Shown here piece by piece: positions 7,784 to 15,908 of a stretch of 18,967 bases of DNA (positions are counted from its first letter, which is position 1; every line of letters starts with the position of its first letter). Below the pieces are notes generated by a model, which worked only from the letters and a program-made list of their open reading frames with translations, ran no database searches and was not told where the DNA came from. A program made the translations under genes and the position numbers. The stretch lies in the NCBI GenBank assembly GCA_016840125.1, contig JAEOSY010000001.1:1-18967 (forward strand). Reading direction: 5' to 3'. The stretch comes from Candidatus Helarchaeota archaeon (GTDB lineage Archaea; Asgardarchaeota; Lokiarchaeia; Helarchaeales; HEL-GB-A).

Positions 7784-8746
7784 TTATTTCAAATCAACAG
7801 CGAGTATATTTGCGGATTTATAAAGGACTTTTTTAACAATATTTTTTAATTTTTGTTTTTTACTTGTTTTTTTATTTATCACAATTTCAATTTCGGACCC
7901 TGCAATTTCGATCCTATCGTTATCATTATCACAGAGCATTGCAGTGATTAGATATTCGTCATCTTTAACTTTTGTGGAGAGATGAATTACCTTTTCATGG
8001 ATGGTATCAGGGGCAATCTTAAATGGAGGATGTTCTTTTCCGGCAGGTAAATTGAGAGGATCAACATGAAGAAAAACATTAACTGGAAATTTCCCCATAT
8101 TCTTTAAATAGAATTTTAACGGGACTTCAATTTTATCAATAATATCAAATTCTTTATTCCCTTCAATTTCACATTTTTTTACAATTACTTTTGGAATAGG
8201 GTACATTCTAAGGTGTTCATCAGATATAATATATCGATATGAGTGATAGTTAAACTTCTCAACTATTTCCCGAATTAGTTTGATATCGCAATCGAAGTTA
8301 TCTCTGATCCTTGATATCGGTATCCGAAAATCATAGCTTCCCGCCAGTTTATTTATAAATTTTATCACATATGATATTATATCTCCTGGCTCAGTTTTAG
8401 ATCGTTCAAATTCACTTAACCTTTCCCAAATCTCAGAAAAAATTTTATCTTCCCATGATCTACTTACGGATTCTCTTCTAAATCCCATAAAGGGGACATG
8501 CAAATGAATCTTTACTCTTTCTAAGTTCCTATCTAATGGAGTGATCGAAAAATCTAGCACCTTATATTTTAAGGGATCAGTTGCCATGAGATGAGTTTTT
8601 TTTCCGTGCTTAGCAATAATTTGTTTTGGTAGTTTTGATTTTTTAGTAAAAACCTTAGCTTTAATATCAAATAACCAATTCAAAATAATTTCAGATGCTA
8701 CTTGTGGCGACAGGTTATATTCACGTTCATATCTGTAAGCAGGCAA
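7784..8746 (-). CDS. Unknown 320-residue protein with C-terminal Ig-like beta region
   Basis: I do not recognise this gene. It has no signal peptide or membrane segment, so it is probably cytoplasmic. Three parts are visible: an N-terminal alpha/beta region (about 1-100) with a leading helix and beta strands; a helical middle (about 105-190) rich in charged residues; and a strand-rich C-terminal part (about 195-290, IEVPLKFYLKNMGKFPVNVF and onward) with the rhythm of an Ig-like or CARDB-like fold, followed by a basic tail. The start is a TTG at 8746, with GGGG 8 bases upstream and a TATA-like box at 8779-8786; no in-frame ATG precedes it. By eye it is more AT-rich than the hydrolase gene upstream. 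Its own promoter and the upstream terminator suggest it is transcribed alone. Confidence 0.7.
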   Translation of the reverse strand: MPAYRYEREYNLSPQVASEIILNWLFDIKAKVFTKKSKLPKQIIAKHGKKTHLMATDPLKYKVLDFSITPLDRNLERVKIHLHVPFMGFRRESVSRSWEDKIFSEIWERLSEFERSKTEPGDIISYVIKFINKLAGSYDFRIPISRIRDNFDCDIKLIREIVEKFNYHSYRYIISDEHLRMYPIPKVIVKKCEIEGNKEFDIIDKIEVPLKFYLKNMGKFPVNVFLHVDPLNLPAGKEHPPFKIAPDTIHEKVIHLSTKVKDDEYLITAMLCDNDNDRIEIAGSEIEIVINKKTSKKQKLKNIVKKVLYKSANILAVDLK

Positions 8747-8778
8747 GTGTTTATCCCCGTTAACCTTTGTTTCTCTAT

Positions 8779-8786
8779 CTTTTATA
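8779..8786 (-). promoter_or_regulatory. TATA box for the 320-residue unknown gene
   Basis: The minus strand reads TATAAAAG (8786 down to 8779). Transcription would be expected near 8757, about 11 bases before the TTG start at 8746. Confidence 0.5.
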
Positions 8787-8825
8787 CAAACTAAAAGATC
8801 TATATATTTTGATTGCTCTTTGAAG

Positions 8826-8836
8826 AAAAAAAAAAA
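8826..8836 (-). terminator. T-run terminator of the alpha/beta hydrolase gene
   Basis: Eleven A on the plus strand give eleven T on the minus strand, beginning 18 bases past the stop of the leftward hydrolase gene. This fits archaeal intrinsic termination and separates that gene from the next. Confidence 0.6.
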
Positions 8837-8854
8837 GTTGGGAAGTAGTTGCGC

Positions 8855-10870
8855 TTACATCATGAAGAGGAATCGGGGAGCTACCAGGTCGAGAGCGGGC
8901 ATAAGCACACTTAGGAGCCACGCAAGTAACAATGCTACAAAAATTGAACTAGTCATGATGTTCCGGTTGCTTTTTCGAAAGAGTCCTGCTTTTAAAACTC
9001 CAACCATAACTTCAATCATCACGAACACGAATGGGAGTATAACGAACATTGGCGGAAGCCAGTCGAGCGAGACACCCATGTTCGCGGGAATCATGCCGCC
9101 CATCCCAGTTGAAAACACATCGAAACCACCCGCTGCAAGTAGCATCGTAGTCATAATACCCATTGCCAACCCTTGGATAATGCCTGTGATTATAGACGCC
9201 TTGACAATTTCCTTCACCCGGGTTGGTAATAGCCCTGAAGTGTCTTGAAATTGATAGAGCTTGTTTTGAATCAGCCCCCGAAAGAAGAGTTCGAAGACTA
9301 GCAGACCCACAAACAGGTAGAGGAAGAGTTCTAGGAAGCCCGCAAAGCGCCAGATGAATAGGTTATGGAGAGTTGCCGAAGACGCCAAGTTCAAAGTAAC
9401 ATAGAGAACCAAGAATAATAGAAAACCATAAAAAGCTCCTCTCAAGTACGATTTAGGTTCCTTGGTGAGCCCAAAATCACGTAACTCGAGGTTGTATTTC
9501 CTTTTCTCGTACCACATGAGCACGATAACCACCGGAATCATTAGTAACCCTAGGATGAGGATCGGGAAGGCTATTAAGTTAGACGCAAGGAAGTCAGTAG
9601 GCATGAACGAAAGTAAATCAAGTCCCGTTACAATCGGTGCAACTAGAAAAGATATTCCCACAAAAATGATGCCATAGATGAGAAACATTTTCCATTTCTC
9701 TTTCTTTTTCATTTTCATTGCTTTTTTTGGTAAGTCCATTTTAGGCTTTAGCCAATTTCCAAGATAATCCATAAGTGGCAAAATAATAATAAATCCACCA
9801 AGCCCTACTAGCATTGCTGAAAACGAGGTTCCAACCACCGTAATGCTATCTACATCTAGAGCCCCCGGATAGTTCGTTTCTGCCTTCAATTTCATAGACT
9901 CTTCAAACCAATCAATAACTTCTATAACTGTGGTCTCGTCTTGACCCTCCAGCGCATGTCCGAGATCTGGGATTACAACCAGCCGTCTGGCTGTTCCGTT
10001 AAACGCTCCATAGGTCTGACTGCTATTTATATCTGTTTGGTCTATGACTCCATTAGTTGCCCAAAAATTAGAATTGCTCATTCCGTACATTAATTCATAT
10101 GCGCTATCTACACTGAAGGCTTCATCTTGAGCTCCAATGATATTCATGTAGTTGTTTGGGCGGGTGTAATTCGTTCGTCCTTCAATAACGGCGTTCTGAA
10201 CCGCATCTTGGGGGTTGTACCAGATATTGGGATAGACTACCGGAATACTAAGGAAAAAGGCGAGTCCCTCACCAAAACCCTCACTGATATTGAGGAAAGG
10301 TCCTCCAATCCCAACGGTGGCATTAAGCCAGTTATATCCAAGCTCTTGATCAAGAATTGAAGCAACCGTCGCAGAGAATGATCCCATAGAATGTCCAACA
10401 AGGCCAATTCTATTCGTATCAATCTTCAATACCGAACTACTATCTCGCAGGTATTTCACCGCCGAGAGTGTTACGTTTTCCCACGTTGGCGTCATGCCCC
10501 CACCTGAAGCTCCATGCCCATTTCCCGTGATCGAAAGACAGACAAAGCCACGTTTGGTTAACTCATAGGCTAACCCTCGGAAGTAAACCTTCGAACTCAG
10601 GAATCCATGAACAAGTACCAAGGCAGGTCGTTGATTCCCATAGATATCATGTTCTGGGAGTGGCTCAAACAACATACAATCAATGTCTAACTGTTCGCCA
10701 AATACTGACAAATTGGCGTCCGTCTTGATCGAGAATTGACGGATCGTACAAGGAGCGAGTATCACATTAAAGACGAGGCTTAGTATTAATCCTACCGCTA
10801 TAAGTCCAATTCCCATTACTAGAAATATCCGTTTTATCCACTTCATCCAAACATCAGGAATTTTAATCAA
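8855..10870 (-). CDS. Membrane-anchored alpha/beta hydrolase with polytopic CPBP-like C-terminal domain
   Basis: The protein has 671 residues in two parts. An N-terminal membrane anchor (about 14-38) leads into an alpha/beta hydrolase (about 80-325). It has HGF (88-90) for the oxyanion hole, the nucleophile elbow GHSMG with Ser161, Asp249 (GAQDEAF) as likely acid, and His305 (LGHALEG). From about 345 the chain is membrane-embedded with about eight hydrophobic segments. FELFFRGLIQNKL (526-538) resembles the EExxxR(G) motif of CPBP/Abi CAAX-type proteases but has Phe-Glu in place of Glu-Glu. Substrate is unknown; a lipid or peptide ester near the membrane is plausible. The start is a TTG at 10870, supported by GTGAGG with GAGG 7 bases upstream; the ATG at 10846 has no ribosome site. 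A T-run terminator follows. Confidence 0.8.
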   Translation of the reverse strand: MIKIPDVWMKWIKRIFLVMGIGLIAVGLILSLVFNVILAPCTIRQFSIKTDANLSVFGEQLDIDCMLFEPLPEHDIYGNQRPALVLVHGFLSSKVYFRGLAYELTKRGFVCLSITGNGHGASGGGMTPTWENVTLSAVKYLRDSSSVLKIDTNRIGLVGHSMGSFSATVASILDQELGYNWLNATVGIGGPFLNISEGFGEGLAFFLSIPVVYPNIWYNPQDAVQNAVIEGRTNYTRPNNYMNIIGAQDEAFSVDSAYELMYGMSNSNFWATNGVIDQTDINSSQTYGAFNGTARRLVVIPDLGHALEGQDETTVIEVIDWFEESMKLKAETNYPGALDVDSITVVGTSFSAMLVGLGGFIIILPLMDYLGNWLKPKMDLPKKAMKMKKKEKWKMFLIYGIIFVGISFLVAPIVTGLDLLSFMPTDFLASNLIAFPILILGLLMIPVVIVLMWYEKRKYNLELRDFGLTKEPKSYLRGAFYGFLLFLVLYVTLNLASSATLHNLFIWRFAGFLELFLYLFVGLLVFELFFRGLIQNKLYQFQDTSGLLPTRVKEIVKASIITGIIQGLAMGIMTTMLLAAGGFDVFSTGMGGMIPANMGVSLDWLPPMFVILPFVFVMIEVMVGVLKAGLFRKSNRNIMTSSIFVALLLAWLLSVLMPALDLVAPRFLFMM

Positions 10871-10920
10871 CTTAAGTCCTCACTTTTTATTAAATGAAAA
10901 AGTATTTGATCTCTCGAATA

Positions 10921-10942
10921 GTTCGAATTCAAACTTTTATAC
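10921..10942 (-). promoter_or_regulatory. Promoter of the hydrolase gene with near-palindrome beside the TATA box
   Basis: The minus strand carries GTATAAAAG (10942-10934), and directly downstream is GTTTGAATTCGAAC (10934-10921), a 14-base palindrome with one mismatched pair. With transcription starting near 10912, the palindrome lies between the TATA box and the start site, a usual place for a repressor. The function is inferred. Confidence 0.4.
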
Positions 10943-10951
10943 TTTTAGTTC

Positions 10952-10965
10952 AAAAAAAGAAAAAA
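10952..10965 (-). terminator. T-run terminator of the 131-residue membrane protein gene
   Basis: The plus-strand run of seven A, one G and six A gives T-rich minus-strand DNA starting 15 bases past the stop of the leftward gene at 10980. Confidence 0.55.
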
Positions 10966-10979
10966 GGGTAGGAAGTATT

Positions 10980-11375
10980 TTAGTCTGAACCACCAGCAAT
11001 GATAAGGATACCATCAATGAGAATGAGGATTGCTTCAAAGGTTATATATGGGATAGCAAAAGGGATGAAAAGATCTAGGATTGTATAGGGTTGGACTATC
11101 GCGAATGTCGTACTGTCAATGGTAAATAAAATGTAGAAGGCTATCATTAAAACTGCTACCATTAAGAGAAGGGCGCCACCAGATCTCCGATCTGCAATCC
11201 CTAGGATACCTCCTAAGAGAACTAAAACGATAAGCACTAGATTTATTATCCAGTTGAAGATACCAACCGGATCTGCGGGGAATCCACCAGCTATAAGAGA
11301 CCACATGAAATAGAAACAGAGAAGTATTCCAGCGATTAAGGCGAGGATTCCACCAATCTTCTTTAACACACTCAT
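10980..11375 (-). CDS. Small four-helix membrane protein, unknown function
   Basis: The product has 131 residues, almost wholly hydrophobic, with about four membrane segments (roughly 6-30, 38-60, 66-87 and 97-128). Short loops contain FPADP and ADRRSGG. The tail is GGSD. It starts at an ATG at 11375, with a weak purine-rich GAGCGGAAAT upstream and AT-rich TATATTATTAATAAATAA further up. It lies between the peptidase and hydrolase genes on the same strand, with its own terminator. I do not recognise the family, and the sequence shows no catalytic or binding motif. Confidence 0.75.
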   Translation of the reverse strand: MSVLKKIGGILALIAGILLCFYFMWSLIAGGFPADPVGIFNWIINLVLIVLVLLGGILGIADRRSGGALLLMVAVLMIAFYILFTIDSTTFAIVQPYTILDLFIPFAIPYITFEAILILIDGILIIAGGSD

Positions 11376-11477
11376 TTTTATTTCCGCTCGAAATTATTTA
11401 TTAATAATATACTGTTTCACATCAAGGATTTAAAAATTTACTATGGAATTTTCTTTTTATTCTAATACGTCTGCCGA

Positions 11478-12641
11478 TTAAAGACTAGAATCGAGGTCTA
11501 TGAGGTATTTTATGGTTGCTTGCAAACTTCTGTCTAATTTTTTCTGCTCAATAACCTTAGGCGTATCCTCCATGACATGCCAAGTATCTGGATACCCGTC
11601 ACGTGTCAGTCCCATGAGTGTTATCGCTTTCAATCCTTTCTTTGAAAAATTAGCAGCATCGGATCCACCGAAACGCACAACTTTAATCGGTAAATGTGTA
11701 TTTGATTTTTGAAACGCTCTTGCTAATTCAAAGGAGTGTGTGGCTGTGAAATATGGCTCCTTTGAAATAATGCTTATTTCGCCTTTTCCCACCATATCAA
11801 AATTTATGGTTTTAGATTTAGCTAACTCATCCCGATGCTTCGCTACAAACCTTTTGCTGCCTCTCATATTCTCTTCACACGCAAAAGAAATGAACCACAG
11901 TTCAATATTTTTTAACTGTTGGACCGAAAAGTGATGGGCAAGTGCGAGGACAACTGCTACTCCCGATAGATTATCGTGGGCCCCTGGAATTACAAATTTT
12001 GAATGGAGTCCGAAATGTAGATACCCCGTCATTACAAGGCAGACTAGTGTGATACTGAAAAAACTATAATTCGTAATAGGAGATGAAAGTAGCAGGAGAT
12101 CAAGAACAAATTTTACTATTGCGACAATCAAACTCAAGATAATGGTAGCTACTGTCGAATAAGCAAGGATCCCAAATTTAGCTTTCAATTTTTTAAAAAG
12201 CGGAAATTCGTAGGCACTGTCATGATGTCCACTGCAGATAACAATCTGCTTGGACTTTCCGGAGGGATTTAATTTCCCGATGACATTGGTACCCGTTCTT
12301 TCTGGAAAGAAAAAATCAACATATTCTTTAAGATATCGTTGCTCAAAGAGGTAAGCCGTTAAAGCGTACGTAAATAAAAGGAAGCTGACAATTGGAATCA
12401 ACAAAAAAAGAGCAGTTCCTCCGATTATTGCAATCCAAGCAACCAACGTGAAATCTAAGAAGGCGGCTGGATGACATTTAAAATCTTCTAACTCTATCGA
12501 ATCAACTTTTTTTTCCAAAATTTCTTTTATTTTTAATCCCGCTTTCTTCTCTTGGGAATATGTTCCCAGCCGTGGACCAATCGCATCGCAAATCTCTTTA
12601 ATAAAGTTATACATCGCAAATTTTTCCTTGCTTGCAGCCAT
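11478..12641 (-). CDS. M28-family zinc metallopeptidase with internal membrane segments
   Basis: The 387 residues carry the full M28 aminopeptidase metal set: His139 (HHD), bridging Asp223 (GAHDNLSG), catalytic Glu256 and ligand Glu257 (CEEN), Asp282 (NFDMVG) and His355 (TWHVMED). Two hydrophobic blocks break the fold. One (about 62-98) lies between the N-terminal helix and the ERTGTNVIG strand; the other (about 157-210) lies between the HHDS strand and GAHDN. Each is long enough for two membrane passes, so the catalytic domain appears tethered to the membrane. There is no N-terminal signal. The ATG at 12641 has GGGGA shortly upstream. It is divergent from the lipid-kinase-like gene across 131 bases. 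Substrate and the side of the membrane where it acts are unknown. Confidence 0.88.
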   Translation of the reverse strand: MAASKEKFAMYNFIKEICDAIGPRLGTYSQEKKAGLKIKEILEKKVDSIELEDFKCHPAAFLDFTLVAWIAIIGGTALFLLIPIVSFLLFTYALTAYLFEQRYLKEYVDFFFPERTGTNVIGKLNPSGKSKQIVICSGHHDSAYEFPLFKKLKAKFGILAYSTVATIILSLIVAIVKFVLDLLLLSSPITNYSFFSITLVCLVMTGYLHFGLHSKFVIPGAHDNLSGVAVVLALAHHFSVQQLKNIELWFISFACEENMRGSKRFVAKHRDELAKSKTINFDMVGKGEISIISKEPYFTATHSFELARAFQKSNTHLPIKVVRFGGSDAANFSKKGLKAITLMGLTRDGYPDTWHVMEDTPKVIEQKKLDRSLQATIKYLIDLDSSL

Positions 12642-12772
12642 TTCTTGTCCCCAATAAGTGATAGTAAATTAATTTTGGTAAAATCTAATTAAGAAGATTA
12701 TCAAGTAATGTAATAAAAGTTATATCCAATACAACCATTATAACGAAGTATTAAGAGAACGGTGAAATAGTC

Positions 12773-13837
12773 TTGGTTGAACCTAAAAATTGGGGCGCGT
12801 ACCCAGAAACACTTCCTTTACTAATTGTGTTTGCTATCTTTGCTTTCGCTATTTTCGCCTTTTGTATAAAAACTAGAAAAAAGGAGAAACTATTAGAAAG
12901 ACGAATCACAGAAATTAGTTTAGGCGTCTTATTCTTAGTGACTGCATTTCTTTTTCCTCCGCTAATCCCCACTGACATGATATTGTTAATTAATATAGTA
13001 ATTATAGCTACATCGATCTTTTTCGCCCTATTACTTCTCTCTCAATGGCTCATCGTGCGGAAACTCCGAGAAGCTGGAGCGATTGAAGCCCTAAAACAGC
13101 GTGACCACGATTATTTTCGCCAACAATTTGAGCAATCCTTCGATGATCTGAAACATGATACAGCTAGAAAGAGTCTGCATTTAATTAGTCCAACCGTAAT
13201 TCTTGTTTGTGTTCTTATAGGGAAAATAGCTGTGAATGAAACTTTATCTTTAACTTTAGTAATAGTCTTAGGCTCCTTCTTTCTGCTTCTATTTGCGTTT
13301 GTTGATATTGTCCGGCTTTTAAAATTCGAATGGGTGCCACCAAAAATCACAGGCATGTTCTCAAAGGCTATGAAAAAGCATGAAATTGGCTCCTTCACCG
13401 CTACTTTTGATATGGTTTTAGGGTTAGTGCCTGCCGTGTTCTTTTTACCACTCTCACTAGTCGCGGCTATCGGAATGATTTCCGCACTTGCAGATGCGGC
13501 TGCATCGATCGTTGGGAAGCGCTGGGGCAGGCATAAATTTCCAAAAGGTGGCAAAAAATCAGTTGAAGGCTATATTGCTGGATCCGCTGTAGCTTTTATC
13601 ATTGGTTATATCGTGGTTCTAATTTTCGGGTTTTTATTTGGAAATCCAATTACCCCTTTAACATTTTTAATCCCGTTGGCTTTTGCCGGTGTTGCAGCTC
13701 TGACATTTTTTATCTTGGACGTACTTAGCTTACCGTTAGATGACAACGTCCTCAATCCTGTTGGTATTACATTTGCATTTCTTCCACTTTGGTACGTCCT
13801 GTTACCATTACTTGCCGGTCTCGGAATAACACTCTAA
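12773..13837 (+). CDS. SEC59/DGK1/VTE5-type (dolichol, phytol or diacylglycerol kinase-like) membrane protein
   Basis: This is a 354-residue polytopic protein with about nine hydrophobic segments and two amphipathic stretches. The family signatures are RKSLHLISP (132-140), the core ALADAAASIVGKRWGRHKFP (238-257) followed by KKSVEG, and PLDDNVLNPV (321-330). Members of this family phosphorylate polyprenols, phytol or diacylglycerol, generally using CTP; in archaea a polyprenol or geranylgeraniol-type lipid is the likely substrate, which is inference. The product is longer at the N-terminus than simple family members, adding two or three membrane spans and a charged linker (about 96-130). It starts at a TTG at 12773, with GGTGA (12761-12765) 7 bases upstream. 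It is divergent from the M28 peptidase and convergent with the GH127 gene. Confidence 0.85.
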   Translation: MVEPKNWGAYPETLPLLIVFAIFAFAIFAFCIKTRKKEKLLERRITEISLGVLFLVTAFLFPPLIPTDMILLINIVIIATSIFFALLLLSQWLIVRKLREAGAIEALKQRDHDYFRQQFEQSFDDLKHDTARKSLHLISPTVILVCVLIGKIAVNETLSLTLVIVLGSFFLLLFAFVDIVRLLKFEWVPPKITGMFSKAMKKHEIGSFTATFDMVLGLVPAVFFLPLSLVAAIGMISALADAAASIVGKRWGRHKFPKGGKKSVEGYIAGSAVAFIIGYIVVLIFGFLFGNPITPLTFLIPLAFAGVAALTFFILDVLSLPLDDNVLNPVGITFAFLPLWYVLLPLLAGLGITL

Positions 13838-13906
13838 TCGATCGGAATTCCACCTTTCTTAAGTACCATCATACTGAAGCTCAAGCCCAAGAAATCCTTA
13901 AATTTT

Positions 13907-15886
13907 TCATAAAGTTTTTCCAAATAATGTCCATATCTGCATTTTATTACTCCCTCTGTTACACCACGTGTAATAGGGGATGGCGGTAAATAAATTACCC
14001 TGAGAGGTTTTTCCTTGAATGATATTAACTCCCCCGAAAAGCTCTGGATTATATATTACTTTCAAATCCGGGATTTTTGCGATTTCAATATTGAAAATTT
14101 CAAATTCTTGATTATCAGTCTGTTCTAAACAATAAATTAAAGGTCCATTTGTAATTGCAACTCTCCCACGATTTGCCTTAATTCGTGGGTCACTTTGCTC
14201 AAGTTTGGGCTCCATGTTGAACTTTAATTCAATCTTATCATTATTCGACCAATTTCGGGGAATTTCTATATAAGTACCGGGTATTAATTCCAGTGAAAAT
14301 TGTTTATCATTGATGTTAAGAGATGTTTTATAACTCCAAATTGGAATTCGCAAAAATAAAGAGAATTCTCTGGGATTTTCAAGGTTCAGCGTTATTTCCA
14401 CATTTCCTTTCCATGGAAATTCACTTTTTAATATTAAATTCACTTCACCTTGTTTGGTCAAAGTTAGATTTGTTTCATTCCCAATATATTGATGCACCCA
14501 AATTCCGCCGTCAGAAGAACTATAGATATATTTTCCCAAAGAATCTATCGTTCGTGCCACATTCGGAGGACAACATGCACACTCAAACCATTCAGCTCGA
14601 TTATCTTTGCCATACGAAACCAGAGGGTTATTATAGGTGTAGGATAATCCATCGATAGATTGCCCTACGAGAAATGCATTGTATAGAACCTTTTCCAGTA
14701 AATCGGCATACTTACAGCGACCTGTAATCTGTAACATTCGCCAATTCCACATAATGTTGCCAATTGCAGCACAGGTTTCAGAATAAGACTCTTCATTTTT
14801 TAATTCAAAATCCTTCCCAAACCCCTCAATTATTCCTATTGCCCCGATCCCTCCTGTAATGTACATACGGCACATTACCATCCGAACCCAAATTTTACGT
14901 AAAGCATTTAGAAGGGCTTTCTCACCCGTTTCTGAATATAAATCTGCCATAGCAGAGTAAAGATACATTGCTCTCACAGAGTGACCCACAGGTTCAGTTG
15001 CTTCTCGCACAGGTACATTTAGTTGAGCGTAATTTCCAGTCCAGTGTTCTGTAAAAAATCGTATTGCATTTTTTAAAGAGAATTTCAATTCGATTGCTGG
15101 AACTTTATAATCCAGTTTTAATGAATTCTTTGAGGGATGTTCTTTTTCAAACTCTGCTCTTATTTTTTTGACTCTCGCCAAAGTTCTTTCCCTATCAAAA
15201 ACCTGCAAAAGCGCTTTTCCTTGATAATTGGATATTTGACCCCGCCTATCAATGAACTTTTTGGCGAGATTCAGATATTGGGCCTTATGTGTTACTCGGA
15301 ACAACTCAATTAGGGCTAGTTCTAATTCCTCATGACCTGGAACTCCGTCCCTTTTTCCTTTGAGATAGAGCCGTACAAACAGATCTGCAACTTTTTCGGC
15401 GATCCTCAAAAGATTTTTTTTATTAGTCGCTTGATAATGCGCGATAGCAGCCTCAATTAAATGACCGGCACAATACAGTTCATGGAATACATACCAATTA
15501 GAAAATCTTTTCTGTGGAAAATTAAGCGAATAGAAAGTATTTATGTATCCATCGTTGTATTGCGCTTTCCCAAATAATTCAATTAATTCATCCACTTTAG
15601 CTTCTAATTCGGGGTCTCCTTTGACATGTAAAAAGTAGTTCGCGCCTTCGAGCCACTTATACAAATCAGAATCCAAGAAATATAATCCCTGATGAACACC
15701 CTCTTTGACTCCCGCAGCTATTCTAAAATTATTAATATGATGATTTTCCTCAAGTTTTTGATGTTGGATAGGAATTGATATCTCACGATTAATTTTTTGT
15801 CGTTTTGCCCAGAATTTATCATTTATTTCAACTAAATGGAAAGGAACCGGCGAAAGTTTGTTAAAGGGTCTTTTTTCAATAGTCAA
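13907..15886 (-). CDS. GH127 glycoside hydrolase, probable beta-L-arabinofuranosidase
   Basis: The product is 659 residues, nearly the length of the characterised bifidobacterial HypBA1. The GH127 active site is intact: Glu354 (IIEGFG) as acid/base; Glu370 and Cys372 (SETCAA) as zinc ligands; and Cys438-Cys439 (CCPPN), the first being the cysteine nucleophile by analogy with HypBA1 Cys417. The 16-residue spacing of the two glutamates equals that of HypBA1. The first part is an (alpha/alpha) barrel and the last part beta-rich. There is no signal peptide, so it acts on imported sugars. The frame is open to an ATG at 16018, but that start would overlap the preceding gene by 110 bases. I prefer the TTG at 15886, with GAGG (15893-15896) 6 bases upstream. 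It is the last gene of a three-gene operon, 22 bases after the glycosyltransferase. Confidence 0.92.
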   Translation of the reverse strand: MTIEKRPFNKLSPVPFHLVEINDKFWAKRQKINREISIPIQHQKLEENHHINNFRIAAGVKEGVHQGLYFLDSDLYKWLEGANYFLHVKGDPELEAKVDELIELFGKAQYNDGYINTFYSLNFPQKRFSNWYVFHELYCAGHLIEAAIAHYQATNKKNLLRIAEKVADLFVRLYLKGKRDGVPGHEELELALIELFRVTHKAQYLNLAKKFIDRRGQISNYQGKALLQVFDRERTLARVKKIRAEFEKEHPSKNSLKLDYKVPAIELKFSLKNAIRFFTEHWTGNYAQLNVPVREATEPVGHSVRAMYLYSAMADLYSETGEKALLNALRKIWVRMVMCRMYITGGIGAIGIIEGFGKDFELKNEESYSETCAAIGNIMWNWRMLQITGRCKYADLLEKVLYNAFLVGQSIDGLSYTYNNPLVSYGKDNRAEWFECACCPPNVARTIDSLGKYIYSSSDGGIWVHQYIGNETNLTLTKQGEVNLILKSEFPWKGNVEITLNLENPREFSLFLRIPIWSYKTSLNINDKQFSLELIPGTYIEIPRNWSNNDKIELKFNMEPKLEQSDPRIKANRGRVAITNGPLIYCLEQTDNQEFEIFNIEIAKIPDLKVIYNPELFGGVNIIQGKTSQGNLFTAIPYYTWCNRGSNKMQIWTLFGKTL

Positions 15887-15908
15887 TTCATTCCTCTTTC
15901 CTATCGGT

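Noticed and set aside
8820..9248. Plus-strand open frame of 142 codons opposite the hydrolase C-terminal domain
   Set aside because: It starts in a poly-A tract and is a low-complexity Thr/Ile/Asn-rich shadow of membrane helices on the other strand.
13111..13554. Minus-strand open frame of 147 codons inside the lipid-kinase-like gene
   Set aside because: It is antisense to the conserved kinase core, and its Ile/Thr/Ser-rich product shows no family features.
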